Below, piece by piece: positions 40,477 through 51,236 of a stretch of 64,000 bases of DNA. A program made the translations under genes and the position numbers. Each line of letters opens with the position of its first letter. The first letter of the stretch is position 1. The notes under the pieces were generated by a model. It saw only the letters and a program-made list of their open reading frames with translations, ran no database searches and was not told the DNA's origin. This stretch comes from Microbacteriaceae bacterium (GTDB taxonomy: Bacteria > Actinomycetota > Actinomycetes > Actinomycetales > Microbacteriaceae): NCBI GenBank assembly GCA_025464975.1, contig JAODMT010000004.1, positions 1 to 64,000 on the forward strand, written 5' to 3'.

Positions 40477-41979
40477 ATGGCAGGCACGGAAACGTCCACG
40501 AACAGCGGAAAGCACGACTTCGTTGTCGTATCCAACCGGCTCCCCGTCGACCGGGTGATCGAGCCGGACGGAACCGCGTCGTGGGCGAGATCTCCCGGCG
40601 GTCTCGTCACCGCGCTCGAGCCGGTAATGAAGCAAAACGATGGCGCCTGGATCGGGTGGTGTGGCCAGCCGGACCTCGAGTTCGACCCGTTCGAATCCGA
40701 CGGCATCCACGTCATCCCGGTCTCGTTGAGCGCCAACGACATCGAGAACTACTACGAGGGCTTCTCGAACGACACCCTGTGGCCGCTCTATCACGACGTG
40801 ATCGCGCCGCCGAGCTACCACCGGGACTGGTGGGAATGCTATGTCGAGGTGAACCAGCGGTTCGCGGATGCCGCGGCCGAGGCCAGCGCGCCGGGAGCCG
40901 TCGTCTGGGTTCAGGACTACCAGATGCAACTCGTGCCGAAGCAGCTTCGATTGTTGCGCCCCGACCTGACGATCGGATTCTTCAACCACATTCCCTTTCC
41001 GCCATACGGCATCTACTCTCAGCTTCCCTGGCGCACGCAGATTATCGAGGGACTGCTCGGGGCGGACGTCATCGGATTCCAGCGGGCGGCCGACGCGAGC
41101 AATTTCCAGCGCGCCGTTCGCCGGCTCAAGGGCTACGCCACAAAGGGGTATCAGGTCGAGGTTCCGCTCGTCGACCAGTCGCCCGGAGTTCGAGTCTTCG
41201 GCGAGATAAAGCGCCAGGGTCCGTTCCGCACCGTCGAGGCCCAGAAGTTTCCGATCTCTATCGACGCCCAAAGTTTCGAGCAACTTGCGCGGACCCCGGC
41301 CATCCAGGAGCGGGCGCGGCAAATTCGCGAAGACCTCGGAAACCCGTCGGTCATCATGCTCGGGGTAGACCGACTCGATTACACCAAAGGCATCGGCCAC
41401 CGGCTCAAGGCCTACGGTGAACTGCTCGCGGACGGCAAGGTCAATGCGGACGACATCAGCCTCGTGCAGGTGGCGAATCCGAGTCGCGAGCGAGTGCAGG
41501 CGTACATGGCGCTCCGCGACGAGATCGAACTGACGGTCGGGCGCATCAACGGCGACTACGGCACGATCGCGCACGTTCCCATCAGCTATCAGCATCACGG
41601 CTTCCCCCGCGAAGAGATGGTGGCCCTCTACCTCGCGGCCGACGTCATGCTCGTCACGGCGCTTCGCGATGGCATGAACCTCGTCGCGAAGGAGTATGTC
41701 GCGTGCCGTTTCGACGAGGACGGCGTGCTCATCCTCAGCGAGTTCGCCGGAGCATCCGACGAGTTGAAGCGGGCGCTGCTGATCAACCCGCACGACATCG
41801 ACGGCGTGAAGGACGCGATCCTTCGCGCCATCGCCATGCCGAAGCGCGAGCGCACCGCCCGCATGCGCTCGATGCGTAAGCGCGTGATCGAACACAACGT
41901 TTCGCGCTGGTCAAACGAGTTTCTTAAGGTGCTGGAGAGTCGTGCGCACCTCGGCTCTTCCGGACACGAGCTGGGCTGA
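40477..41979 (+). CDS. otsA: trehalose-6-phosphate synthase
   Basis: A 500-residue glycosyltransferase family 20 enzyme that makes trehalose 6-phosphate from a nucleotide glucose and glucose 6-phosphate. Recognised by FVVVSNRLPVDR, SPGGLVTALEP, WVQDYQMQLVPKQLR, GFFNHIPFPPYGIY, LGVDRLDYTKGIGHRLKAY and LRDGMNLVAKEYVA. Two starts are possible, ATG 40459 and 40477; neither has an ideal ribosome site, and 40477 gives the usual family N-terminus. It overlaps otsB by one base (TGATG). Role: compatible solute and cell-envelope sugar supply. Confidence 0.93.
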   Translation: MAGTETSTNSGKHDFVVVSNRLPVDRVIEPDGTASWARSPGGLVTALEPVMKQNDGAWIGWCGQPDLEFDPFESDGIHVIPVSLSANDIENYYEGFSNDTLWPLYHDVIAPPSYHRDWWECYVEVNQRFADAAAEASAPGAVVWVQDYQMQLVPKQLRLLRPDLTIGFFNHIPFPPYGIYSQLPWRTQIIEGLLGADVIGFQRAADASNFQRAVRRLKGYATKGYQVEVPLVDQSPGVRVFGEIKRQGPFRTVEAQKFPISIDAQSFEQLARTPAIQERARQIREDLGNPSVIMLGVDRLDYTKGIGHRLKAYGELLADGKVNADDISLVQVANPSRERVQAYMALRDEIELTVGRINGDYGTIAHVPISYQHHGFPREEMVALYLAADVMLVTALRDGMNLVAKEYVACRFDEDGVLILSEFAGASDELKRALLINPHDIDGVKDAILRAIAMPKRERTARMRSMRKRVIEHNVSRWSNEFLKVLESRAHLGSSGHELG

Positions 41980-42794
41980 TGGTTGACGTCGACACCCCTC
42001 CTAAGTTCTCACGACTCCCCGAGCCGTTCATCGGGGCGTTGCGGGAACTGGCCAGGACTCGCCGACTGCTCGTCGCCGTCGATTTCGACGGAACCCTTGC
42101 CCCGGAGGTTGATCGACCGGATCAGGCTCGCGCCCTCCCGGAGGCCAAAGCCGCCGTGCTTCGGCTCGGCGACATGCCGAACACCCGGGTCGCTCTCGTT
42201 TCAGGGCGCAGCCTGAAGAGCCTCATCGAGGTGTCCGACCTGCCGGACAGTGTGCTGCTCGTCGGCTCACACGGCATCGAGTTGCGGTTGGACAACCCCG
42301 ACGACGGGGTCCCGCTCGACGCAGACGAAACCAAGCGAGTCGGGGTGCTCGGTGAGGTGCTCGGCGAGGTCGCCGACTCCTTCGATCAGGTCTGGCTCGA
42401 AGAAAAGCCCGCGGGCTTCGCCCTGCACACCCGTCTCGCGACCGAGCGGAACAGCCGGATCGCCCACCTGGTGGCTCGCAGCGAGACCGCAGCGGAACTC
42501 GACGACCTCACCGTGCGAAGCGGAAAAAACGTGCTCGAGTTCTCGGTGCGCTCGACCACAAAGGGCGAGGCGCTCGAGCACCTGCGAAAGTACACCTCGG
42601 CGACCGCCGTCTTCTACGCCGGCGATGACGTGACCGACGAGGACGCGTTCGCAGCCCTCGGGCCGGACGATGTCGGGCTGAAAAGCGGGGACGGCGCGAC
42701 CCTCGCCAACTTCAGGGTGCCGGGTCCCATCGATGTCGCTCGCGGGTTGAACCTGCTCGCCGATTTTCGCGAGGGCGACGTTCACGAGCAATGA
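41979..42794 (+). CDS. otsB: trehalose-6-phosphate phosphatase
   Basis: A 271-residue HAD-superfamily phosphatase with catalytic DFDGTLAP (Asp35 and Asp37), VSGRSLKSL and the acidic loop GDDVTDEDAF. It removes phosphate from the otsA product to give trehalose. Start overlaps the otsA stop, so the two enzymes are coupled in one transcript. No signs of truncation. Confidence 0.93.
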   Translation: MVDVDTPPKFSRLPEPFIGALRELARTRRLLVAVDFDGTLAPEVDRPDQARALPEAKAAVLRLGDMPNTRVALVSGRSLKSLIEVSDLPDSVLLVGSHGIELRLDNPDDGVPLDADETKRVGVLGEVLGEVADSFDQVWLEEKPAGFALHTRLATERNSRIAHLVARSETAAELDDLTVRSGKNVLEFSVRSTTKGEALEHLRKYTSATAVFYAGDDVTDEDAFAALGPDDVGLKSGDGATLANFRVPGPIDVARGLNLLADFREGDVHEQ

Positions 42795-42823
42795 CGCCGT
42801 AAAAGTCCCAGCTGACGGCAATC

Positions 42824-42829
42824 TAGACT
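42824..42829 (+). promoter_or_regulatory. -10 element of ilvD
   Basis: TAGACT is seven bases before ATG 42837, predicting a leaderless ilvD mRNA independent of otsAB. Confidence 0.5.
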
Positions 42830-42836
42830 CGTATCT

Positions 42837-44546
42837 ATGGCTGACGACACGTCCACGACACCCGACTGGAAGCCCCGCTCACGTACAGTGACCGACGGCA
42901 TAGAGGCTATGACCTCGCGCGGCATGCTTCGCGCGGTGGGCATGGGAGACGCCGACTGGGAGAAGCCGCAGATCGGCATCGCCAGTTCCTGGAACGAGAT
43001 CACCCCGTGCAACCTGTCGCTCGACCGGCTGGCTCAGGCGGCCAAGGAGGGCGTGCACTCCGGCGGGGGATACCCGCTGCAGTTCGGCACGATCTCCGTC
43101 TCCGACGGCATTTCGATGGGACACGTCGGCATGCATTTCTCGCTCGTGAGCCGCGAGGTCATCGCCGACTCGGTCGAAGTCGTCATGGAGGCCGAGCGGC
43201 TGGACGGCTCCGTGCTGCTCGCCGGTTGTGACAAGTCGCTGCCCGGAATGCTGATGGCCGCAGCGCGGCTCAACCTCTCCTCCGTCTTCCTCTACGCCGG
43301 ATCGGTGGCACCGGGCTGGGTCAAGCTCAGCGACGGCACCGAGAAGGACGTCACGATCATCGACTCGTTCGAGGCGGTCGGCGCGGTGAAGGCCGGAACG
43401 ATGAGCGACGCCGACGCCTACGCGATCGAGTGCGCGATCGTGCCAGGCGAGGGTGCCTGCGGCGGCATGTACACCGCGAACACCATGGCGAGCGTCGCAG
43501 AAGCGCTCGGGATGGCGCTGCCGGGCTCGACGAGTCCGGGGGCCGCCGACCGGCGACGCGACTACTTCGCCCACCAGAGCGGCGAGGCCGTCGTCAACCT
43601 CCTGCGACTCGGCATCACGACCCGCGACATCCTCACCAAGGATTCGTTCGAAAACGCGATCACCGTCGCGATGGCGCTCGGCGGGTCGACAAACGTCGTT
43701 CTGCACCTCCTCGCCATCGCCTACGAGGCCGGGGTTGACCTGTCGCTCGACGACTTCAACCGCATCGGCGACAACGTGCCACACCTCGCCGACATGAAGC
43801 CGTTCGGACGCTTCGTCATGAGCGACCTCGACCGCCGAGGCGGGGTCCCGGTGCTCATGAAGGCTCTCCTCGAGGCCGGTCTGCTGCACGGCGACGCCCT
43901 GACGGTGACCGGCAAGACCCTCGCCGAGAACCTCGCCGAGATGAACATCGCGCCGCTCGACGGCGAAGTGCTCCGCACCCTGGACAACCCGATCCACGCC
44001 ACCGGAGGACTCACGATCCTCAGTGGGTCGCTCGCGCCGGAGGGCGCAGTGGTCAAGACGGCCGGCTTCGACGCCAAGGTCTTCGAGGGGCCCGCGCGGG
44101 TGTTCGAGCGCGAGCGGGCCGCGATGGACGCGCTCACCGAGGGAAAGATCGGCAAGGGTGACATCGTCGTCATCCGCTACGAGGGACCGAAGGGCGGCCC
44201 GGGGATGCGGGAGATGCTCGCCATCACCGCGGCCATCAAGGGCGCAGGCCTCGGGAAGGATGTACTACTGTTGACGGACGGACGATTCTCAGGCGGCACA
44301 ACCGGCCTGTGCATCGGCCACATAGCACCCGAAGCAGTGGACGCAGGTCCGATTGCCTTCGTGCGCGATGGTGATCTGATACGGGTCGATATCGCAGCTC
44401 GCTCCCTCGACCTACTAGTCGACCCTGCTGAGCTTGCAGCTCGCCAATCTGGCTGGGCTCCGCTCCCTCCGCGCTACACCCGTGGCGTTCTCGCTAAATA
44501 CTCGAAGCTCGTTCACTCCGCTGCGGAGGGCGCGATCACCGGGTAG
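42837..44546 (+). CDS. ilvD: dihydroxy-acid dehydratase
   Basis: A 569-residue iron-sulfur dehydratase that converts 2,3-dihydroxy-3-methyl acids into keto acids for valine, isoleucine and leucine. Three cluster/active-site Cys regions are present: NEITPCNL (Cys58), [11 protein letters not shown] and [14 protein letters not shown]. The C-terminal block [23 protein letters not shown] is intact. It heads the ilv gene run; ilvB starts 57 bases later. Confidence 0.96.
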   Translation: MADDTSTTPDWKPRSRTVTDGIEAMTSRGMLRAVGMGDADWEKPQIGIASSWNEITPCNLSLDRLAQAAKEGVHSGGGYPLQFGTISVSDGISMGHVGMHFSLVSREVIADSVEVVMEAERLDGSVLLAGCDKSLPGMLMAAARLNLSSVFLYAGSVAPGWVKLSDGTEKDVTIIDSFEAVGAVKAGTMSDADAYAIECAIVPGEGACGGMYTANTMASVAEALGMALPGSTSPGAADRRRDYFAHQSGEAVVNLLRLGITTRDILTKDSFENAITVAMALGGSTNVVLHLLAIAYEAGVDLSLDDFNRIGDNVPHLADMKPFGRFVMSDLDRRGGVPVLMKALLEAGLLHGDALTVTGKTLAENLAEMNIAPLDGEVLRTLDNPIHATGGLTILSGSLAPEGAVVKTAGFDAKVFEGPARVFERERAAMDALTEGKIGKGDIVVIRYEGPKGGPGMREMLAITAAIKGAGLGKDVLLLTDGRFSGGTTGLCIGHIAPEAVDAGPIAFVRDGDLIRVDIAARSLDLLVDPAELAARQSGWAPLPPRYTRGVLAKYSKLVHSAAEGAITG

Positions 44547-44603
44547 CAGTGCGGCGCCTTCCGGCTCCACTCATTCACGTAACCCTCTCGCAAGGAAAAT
44601 TTG

Positions 44604-46394
44604 ATGTCCACGGAATCGACCCCCGTGCCCAAGGGCTCGCCCAGTCGGCCTGAGATCCTGACCGGATCCGGCGCCATCCTGCGCTCGCTCGAGCTCCTGG
44701 GCATCACCGACGTCTTCGGCCTCCCCGGCGGAGCGATCATGCCGTTCTACGACGAACTCATGTCGTCGAAGGGCATCCGGCACATTCTCGTGCGCCACGA
44801 GCAGGGCGCCGGCCATGCGGCGGAGGGCTACGCGTCATCCTCCAACCGGGTCGGTGTCGCGATCGCGACCTCCGGACCGGGGGCAACCAACCTCGTCACG
44901 GCGATCGCGGATGCCCACATGGATTCGGTGCCGCTCATCGCGATCACGGGCCAGGTCTTCTCCACCTCGATGGGAACCGACGCGTTCCAGGAGGTCGACA
45001 TCGTCGGCATCACCATGCCGATCACCAAACATTCCTTCCTCGTCACCCGCCCGGAGGACATTCCGGCGACGATCGCCGCGGCTTATCACATCGCGACAAC
45101 CGGCCGCCCGGGACCCGTGCTCGTCGACGTGACCAAGGACTGCCAGCAAAACAGCGCCCCGTTCGTCTGGCCGCCGAAGGTTGACCTGCCGGGTTATCGC
45201 CCGGTGACCAAGGCGCACGGCAAGCAGATTCAGGCCGCGGCGCAACTGCTCGCCGAGGCCAAGCGTCCGGTGTTCTACGTCGGCGGCGGCGTCATCAGGG
45301 CGCAGGCCTCGCCTGAGCTTCTCGAACTCGCCGAACTGGTCGGCGCTCCCGTCGTGACGACCCTCATGGCCCGCGGCGCGTTCCCCGACTCCAACCGGCT
45401 CAACCTCGGAATGCCGGGAATGCACGGCACCGTTCCCGCGGTGCTCGCCATCCAGGAGTCCGACCTGCTGATCTCGCTCGGCGCTCGATTCGACGACCGG
45501 GTGACCGGGAAGCCGAGCGAGTTTGCGCCGCACGCCAAAGTCATCCACGTGGACATCGACCCGGCGGAGATCTCCAAGATTCGTCTCGCCGACGTTCCGA
45601 TCGTCGGCGATGCCAAAGACGTCATCGCCGACCTCACTGTCGCATTCCGCGACGCGCTAACTTCGACCACCCCGGATCTCACCGAGTGGTGGGTGCGTCT
45701 CGACTCCCTCCGCGCTCAATTTCCGCTCGGCTACGACGAGCCGGATGACGGGCTGCTTTCGCCGCAGTATGTGATCGAGCGCATCGGGCAGATCACCGGA
45801 CCGGAGGCCGTCTACGCCGCCGGAGTCGGTCAGCATCAGATGTGGGCGGCGCAGTTCATCAAGTACGAACGTCCGAACGCCTGGTTGAACTCCGGCGGGG
45901 CCGGCACCATGGGCTACGGACTCCCCGCCGCCATGGGGGCGAAGGTCGCCGAGCCCGACCGCACGGTGTGGGCGATCGACGGTGACGGCTGCTTCCAGAT
46001 GACCAACCAGGAGCTTGCGACCTGCACGATCAATCGCATTCCGATCAAGGTTGCGATCATCAACAACTCCTCCCTCGGCATGGTCCGTCAGTGGCAGACA
46101 CTGTTCTACGACGGACGTCACTCCTTCACCGACCTGAACACCGGCCACGACACGGTGATGATCCCCGACTTCGTGAAAATGGCCGACGCGTACGGCGCCC
46201 TCGGCATCCGGGTAACCAAGAAGGAAGACGTCGACGCGGCAATTCGCCTCGCCAACGAGACCAACGACCGCCCGGTGGTGATCGACTTCATCGTGAGTCG
46301 CGACTCCATGGTGTGGCCGATGGTGCCGCAGGGAGTCGGAAACTCCTCCGTCCAGTACGCGCGGGAGCACGCGCCAGAGTGGGAAGAGGAGTAG
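44604..46394 (+). CDS. ilvB: acetolactate synthase large (catalytic) subunit
   Basis: A 596-residue thiamine-diphosphate enzyme. Glu that activates the cofactor lies in [16 protein letters not shown]; the cofactor motif is [14 protein letters not shown]...[18 protein letters not shown] marks the FAD-binding middle domain. It condenses pyruvate with pyruvate or 2-oxobutyrate. ATG 44604 is preferred to TTG 44601; AAGGA lies upstream. ilvN follows after 4 bases, giving the regulated holoenzyme. Confidence 0.96.
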   Translation: MSTESTPVPKGSPSRPEILTGSGAILRSLELLGITDVFGLPGGAIMPFYDELMSSKGIRHILVRHEQGAGHAAEGYASSSNRVGVAIATSGPGATNLVTAIADAHMDSVPLIAITGQVFSTSMGTDAFQEVDIVGITMPITKHSFLVTRPEDIPATIAAAYHIATTGRPGPVLVDVTKDCQQNSAPFVWPPKVDLPGYRPVTKAHGKQIQAAAQLLAEAKRPVFYVGGGVIRAQASPELLELAELVGAPVVTTLMARGAFPDSNRLNLGMPGMHGTVPAVLAIQESDLLISLGARFDDRVTGKPSEFAPHAKVIHVDIDPAEISKIRLADVPIVGDAKDVIADLTVAFRDALTSTTPDLTEWWVRLDSLRAQFPLGYDEPDDGLLSPQYVIERIGQITGPEAVYAAGVGQHQMWAAQFIKYERPNAWLNSGGAGTMGYGLPAAMGAKVAEPDRTVWAIDGDGCFQMTNQELATCTINRIPIKVAIINNSSLGMVRQWQTLFYDGRHSFTDLNTGHDTVMIPDFVKMADAYGALGIRVTKKEDVDAAIRLANETNDRPVVIDFIVSRDSMVWPMVPQGVGNSSVQYAREHAPEWEEE

Positions 46395-46398
46395 GCCA

Positions 46399-46905
46399 AT
46401 GACACACGTTCTTTCCCTCCTTGTCGAAGACAAACCTGGACTTCTGACTCGCGTCGCCGGGCTATTCGCCAGGCGCGGCTTCAACATCGAGAGCCTCGCC
46501 GTGGGTCCGAGCGAGATTGACGGGCTGTCCCGCATCACCGTTGTGGTCGACGTCGAGGAACTGCCGCTCGAGCAGGTGACCAAGCAGCTCAACAAGCTCG
46601 TCAACGTGATCAAGATCGTCGAGCTCGATCCATCGCAGACCGTCGAACGCGAGCACATGCTCATCAAAGTGCGCGTCGACAATTCCACGCGGAGCCAAAT
46701 TCTCGAGGCAGCCACCCTGTTCCGGGCGCGGATCGTGGATGTCGCGACCGATGCCCTCGTGATCGAGGTCACCGGCGACACGGCCAAGGTGCAAGCGCTG
46801 CTGAAGGTCCTCGAGCCCTACGGGATCAAGGAAATTGCGCAGTCGGGACTCCTCGCAATCGGCCGCGGCGGCAAGAGCATCACCGAGCGAGTTTTCAAGA
46901 ACTAG
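46399..46905 (+). CDS. ilvN: acetolactate synthase small (regulatory) subunit
   Basis: A 168-residue protein with an N-terminal ACT domain (HVLSLLVEDKPGLLTRVAGLFARRGFNIESLAVG) that binds valine for feedback control, and the conserved C-terminal domain (KVRVDNSTRSQILEAATLFRARIVDV). It binds and activates IlvB. It ends 127 bp before ilvC, a gap mostly filled by an inverted-repeat element. Confidence 0.96.
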   Translation: MTHVLSLLVEDKPGLLTRVAGLFARRGFNIESLAVGPSEIDGLSRITVVVDVEELPLEQVTKQLNKLVNVIKIVELDPSQTVEREHMLIKVRVDNSTRSQILEAATLFRARIVDVATDALVIEVTGDTAKVQALLKVLEPYGIKEIAQSGLLAIGRGGKSITERVFKN

Positions 46906-46916
46906 TACACCTGTGT

Positions 46917-47008
46917 GGGTTGAGTAGGCCGCCCGCGGCCGTTTCGAAACCCTCACGACAACCACACCCGCAGGTTTCGATTCGGTCGCTGAGCGACCAT
47001 CTCGACCC
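46917..47008. repeat. 92-bp inverted-repeat element between ilvN and ilvC
   Basis: Imperfect terminal inverted repeats of about 36 bp: left starts GGGTTGAGTAGGCCGCCCGC (46917) and ends TTCGAAACC; right starts GGTTTCGATTCGGTCGCTGA (46973) and ends CTCGACCC. Each arm holds its own small hairpin (GGCCGC-CC-GCGGCC; GGTCGCT-G-AGCGACC). This GGTCGAG...TTTCGAAACC design is known from dispersed repeats in Microbacteriaceae and relatives, so it is probably a non-autonomous mobile or REP-like element rather than an ilv attenuator. Confidence 0.7.
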
Positions 47009-47014
47009 GCATAA

Positions 47015-48058
<1,044 letters not shown>

Positions 48059-48078
48059 TCACCGCTCGTTGGAGCAAC

Positions 48079-48110
48079 AACGGCCCCGGTTCGAGAGAAC
48101 CGGGGCCGTT
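48079..48110 (+). terminator. terminator of the ilv operon
   Basis: AACGGCCCCGGTTC, loop GAGA, then the exact complement: a 14-bp perfect stem with a tetraloop followed by TCG. It lies 21 bp after the ilvC stop. Confidence 0.85.
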
Positions 48111-48143
48111 TCGTCGCGCGAGACTGTTTCGTGGTGAGAGGTC

Positions 48144-49493
48144 CTAGTCGACCTCGGCCAGGTCGACCTCCGGCGGAGCCTTGCGGAAGAACCGGGTGAT
48201 CACGAGCAAGTAGACCACCCCGATTCCCAGCCAGATGAGCCCGAGACGCAGGGCGTTGCCATCCAGCTGAGTCAGCAGATAGACCGACACGATTGCACCG
48301 ATCGCCGGGATCACGACGTAGAGCAGGACGTTCAGCTTCTGCTCGCCGCGGTGGCGCACGAAGTAGGCGACGACGGCGACGTTCACCATTGTGAAGGCCG
48401 TGAACGCCCCGAAGTTGATGAACGAGGTGGAGGTCGCGACGTCGAGGAACAGGGCGATCAGCCCGACGATTCCGGTGATCCCGATGCTCACGGCCGGGGT
48501 GTGAAAGCGGGCGCTGACCGCGGCGAAGACCCGCTTCGGGAGCACGCCATCCCGTCCCATCGCAAAGAGCAAGCGTGACGCGCCAGCCTGGGCGGCGAGC
48601 CCGGAGGCGAACTGGGCAATCACGAGGCCCGCGAGGAAGAAGCTGCTGAAGAGCGTTCCACCGATCTTCTGCGCGATGTCGAAGGCGGCGGAAGCCTCAT
48701 CCGTGAAGCGGCCGCCCGGATGCACCAGCTGAGTGACGTAGGCCACGATCACGAAGATCACGCCGCCGATGAGCGCGACGAGCATGATCGCGCGCGGCAC
48801 GGTCTTGCGCGGGTCGATGGTCTCCTCGGTGAGCGTCGTGACGGCGTCGAATCCGAGGAACGAATAGGCGGCGATCGCGGCTCCCGCGGAGATGCCGGCA
48901 AACGAACTCGACGGGTTGGCGAACGGACCGGCGCTGAGCAGCCCGCCGGCGCCCTTGGTCGCGACGACATTGCCGATGGCGAGGGCGACGAAGATCACGA
49001 TCACGAGGATCTGGAACGCCATCAGCGCGAAGTTCGCCTTCTCGGCCACCTTGATGCCGAGCACGTTCAGCACGGTCGTCGTTGCGATGAAGGCGACGAT
49101 CCAGACCCAGTTCGGAACCGCCGGGAATTGCGCATGCAGGTAGGAGGCGCCGATGAGCCAGATGACCATGGGCAGGAACAGGTAGTCGAGCAGCACGGCC
49201 CAGCCCACGAGGAAGCCGACGCGGGAATCGACCGCCTTGCGCACGTAAGAGTACGCGGAGCCGGCGACGGGATAGGCGGCGGCCATCCGTCCGTAGCTCG
49301 AGGCGGTGAACAGCATCGCCACGAGTGCGAGGAGGTAGGCCGACGAACTCGCCCCTCCCGTTGCCGACGCGATGATGCCGAAGATGCCGAGCACGATGAT
49401 CGGGGTCATATATGCGAGCCCGAACAGCACGAGCGATGGAAGTTTGAGCGTTCGAGTGAGCGCGTTGGCGAGGGGAGGAGCGGTTGTCGTCAT
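48144..49493 (-). CDS. APC-family amino acid permease
   Basis: A 449-residue permease with 12 predicted helices; LPSLVLFGLAYMTPIIVLGIFGIIASATGG, AYPVAGSAYSYVRKAV and AAYSFLGFDAVTTLTEETIDPRKTVPRAI are APC signatures. ATG 49493 (AAAGG upstream) replaces 49604. It lies 8 bp downstream of the nitrilase gene, so both are cotranscribed: uptake of an amide, nitrile or amino compound followed by hydrolysis is likely. Confidence 0.9.
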   Translation of the reverse strand: MTTTAPPLANALTRTLKLPSLVLFGLAYMTPIIVLGIFGIIASATGGASSSAYLLALVAMLFTASSYGRMAAAYPVAGSAYSYVRKAVDSRVGFLVGWAVLLDYLFLPMVIWLIGASYLHAQFPAVPNWVWIVAFIATTTVLNVLGIKVAEKANFALMAFQILVIVIFVALAIGNVVATKGAGGLLSAGPFANPSSSFAGISAGAAIAAYSFLGFDAVTTLTEETIDPRKTVPRAIMLVALIGGVIFVIVAYVTQLVHPGGRFTDEASAAFDIAQKIGGTLFSSFFLAGLVIAQFASGLAAQAGASRLLFAMGRDGVLPKRVFAAVSARFHTPAVSIGITGIVGLIALFLDVATSTSFINFGAFTAFTMVNVAVVAYFVRHRGEQKLNVLLYVVIPAIGAIVSVYLLTQLDGNALRLGLIWLGIGVVYLLVITRFFRKAPPEVDLAEVD

Positions 49494-49501
49494 GAGAGCC
49501 T

Positions 49502-50389
49502 TTACTCGGGGTCGGCGGAGCGAGGATGCCAGCGATCGGGTTCGAGTCGCCCGCGGTACAACGGAAGGTCGATGGGGTGGTCGGTGGGCCGGAACTGCTC
49601 CCATACTCGGTTGAGCCCGGCTGTGCCGAGGGCGCGCACCCGGGCGACGTCATCGAAATCGATCACGTGGCTGAGGGTGGCGGGGGCGTCATCCGCCCAC
49701 TGCTCGATCACGGTTCCCTCGGCATCGACCACGATGCTTCGCCCCATGCCCACCGGGCCGGCGCAGTTCACGCTCACCGTGACCACCTGGTTGACGATGG
49801 AGTTGGCGCGAGCGAGCACGAGCTCCTGTTCGCGATCGGGGGTCGTGGTCTTGACGATATTGAGCACCACCTCGGCGCCCATCCAGGCGAGATGCCGCGT
49901 GAGCTCCGGGAACCAGGCGTCGTAGCAGATCGAGAGACCGAGCCGGCCGACGGCCGGGATGTCGAAGACGACGAAGTCACTGCCGGGCTCGTACGGCTCG
50001 TAGGGCCGCCAGGGGAACATCTTGCGGTAGCTTGCGACCCGTTCGCCGGCGGGGGAGTAGACCACCGCGGTGTTGAAAAGTTCGCCGTTCGGGCCAAGTT
50101 CGCAGACGCTGCCGGGCAGCAGCCAGATGTCGAGTTCCGCAGCCAGCGCGCGAAGTCGGTCGTCGAGCGGGCCGTCGAGCGGCCGCGCCGATGCGCGGAG
50201 GTGCGCGTTCCGAGTCTCGGGCGAGCCGAGTTCGGAGCCGAAGAGGTGCAGTTCCGGGTAGACCACGATGCGTGGGTTCGACGACTCTCGGGAGGCGATC
50301 CCGCGCACCTCGGCTTCGAAGGCGTCGAGCGGTTCCCCGATTTCTCGAGGCGGCGCCTGCACCGCGACAACGGACAGCATGCGGCTCAT
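49502..50389 (-). CDS. nitrilase-superfamily carbon-nitrogen hydrolase
   Basis: A 295-residue enzyme with the Glu-Lys-Cys triad: Glu46 (YPELHLFG), Lys123 (YRKMFPW) and Cys155 (SICYDAWFPE). The superfamily includes amidases, nitrilases and carbamoylases; the motif around Cys fits an aliphatic amidase or carbamoyl hydrolase better than a true nitrilase. It is divergent from the GntR regulator (80 bp) and followed by the APC permease. Substrate unknown. Confidence 0.9.
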   Translation of the reverse strand: MSRMLSVVAVQAPPREIGEPLDAFEAEVRGIASRESSNPRIVVYPELHLFGSELGSPETRNAHLRASARPLDGPLDDRLRALAAELDIWLLPGSVCELGPNGELFNTAVVYSPAGERVASYRKMFPWRPYEPYEPGSDFVVFDIPAVGRLGLSICYDAWFPELTRHLAWMGAEVVLNIVKTTTPDREQELVLARANSIVNQVVTVSVNCAGPVGMGRSIVVDAEGTVIEQWADDAPATLSHVIDFDDVARVRALGTAGLNRVWEQFRPTDHPIDLPLYRGRLEPDRWHPRSADPE

Positions 50390-50456
50390 CGGTGACCTTC
50401 CGTCAGGGCGTGTGCCTAAAGTAGTTCATTCTGATCAGTTCAGGCTAGTGCCGATT

Positions 50457-50462
50457 TATGCT
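50457..50462 (+). promoter_or_regulatory. -10 element of the GntR regulator
   Basis: TATGCT lies six bases before GTG 50469, giving a leaderless arrangement and fixing the start. A CTGATCAG palindrome (50431-50438) is upstream. Confidence 0.5.
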
Positions 50463-50468
50463 GGGGGA

Positions 50469-51215
50469 GTGAGCGATGCTACGACGAAGCGCAGGCCGGG
50501 GCATCCCGCCCTCGTCGACCCGGCTGTGGCGAGGATCACCCGACTCACGGCGATCGACACGGTCCGAGCCAGAATCGCCCTGGCCATCTCTCTCGGATTG
50601 ATGGCGGCGGGGGATCGCCTGCCGAGCGAGAGGGAGTTGGCGCACGCGCTTGCCGTGAGCCAGATAACCGCGAGGAGAGCGCTTGTCAGCCTCACAGAGG
50701 AGGGCATCCTCACCCGCCGCCCCGGCCGAGGCGGAGGGACCTTCGTCGCGCAATCTCCGCCGATGCGACTGCCCCTCACCGAAAGCTACCTCGCCGACGG
50801 AGACGAAGTCCACGCGCTCATCGACCGTCGCGTGCTGCTCGAGATAGCGGTGAGTCACTATGCGGCCCTGAATGCGACGGACGCCGACCTGGCCGCGATG
50901 CGCGCAGCGATCCAGCGGATGTCCACGGCCGTCGACTGGGCCGCCTACCATGCCGCAGACGAGCAGTTCCATCTCGCCGTAGCGGCCGCGAGCGCGCTCA
51001 AGTTCGCGCAGGCGCCCTATGCCTCCGCCCTGACGGATCTCTACCGATACTTCCTGCCCTACCCGATCGCCTACCTCCATGGCGTAAATGACGACCATGG
51101 GGCCCTCGTCGAGGCGATTACCCGCCGAGATCCGGCCGCGGCCGCCGAGATCGCCCGCCAGCACGTGAGCGCGCTGCACCTGTCGATGTTCCCGTCGCTC
51201 GCGCCCCCGGAGTGA
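50469..51215 (+). CDS. GntR-family regulator, FCD subgroup
   Basis: A 248-residue regulator with winged helix PSERELAHALAVSQITARRALVSLTEEGILTRRPGRGGGTFV and an FCD-like helical domain (VHALIDRRVLLEIAVSHYAALNA onwards). The track start 50268 lies inside the divergent nitrilase gene; GTG 50469 is supported by a leaderless promoter. It probably controls the nitrilase-permease unit and perhaps the convergent cyclase gene. Confidence 0.88.
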   Translation: MSDATTKRRPGHPALVDPAVARITRLTAIDTVRARIALAISLGLMAAGDRLPSERELAHALAVSQITARRALVSLTEEGILTRRPGRGGGTFVAQSPPMRLPLTESYLADGDEVHALIDRRVLLEIAVSHYAALNATDADLAAMRAAIQRMSTAVDWAAYHAADEQFHLAVAAASALKFAQAPYASALTDLYRYFLPYPIAYLHGVNDDHGALVEAITRRDPAAAAEIARQHVSALHLSMFPSLAPPE

Positions 51216-51236
51216 CGCAGCCGTCAAAGCGGAGCG

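Noticed and set aside
40387-41895. 502-aa minus-strand ORF opposite otsA
   Set aside because: Lies entirely antisense to an intact trehalose-6-phosphate synthase and shows no family pattern.
42879-43997. 372-aa minus-strand ORF opposite ilvD
   Set aside because: Antisense to a fully conserved ilvD; composition is shadow-like.
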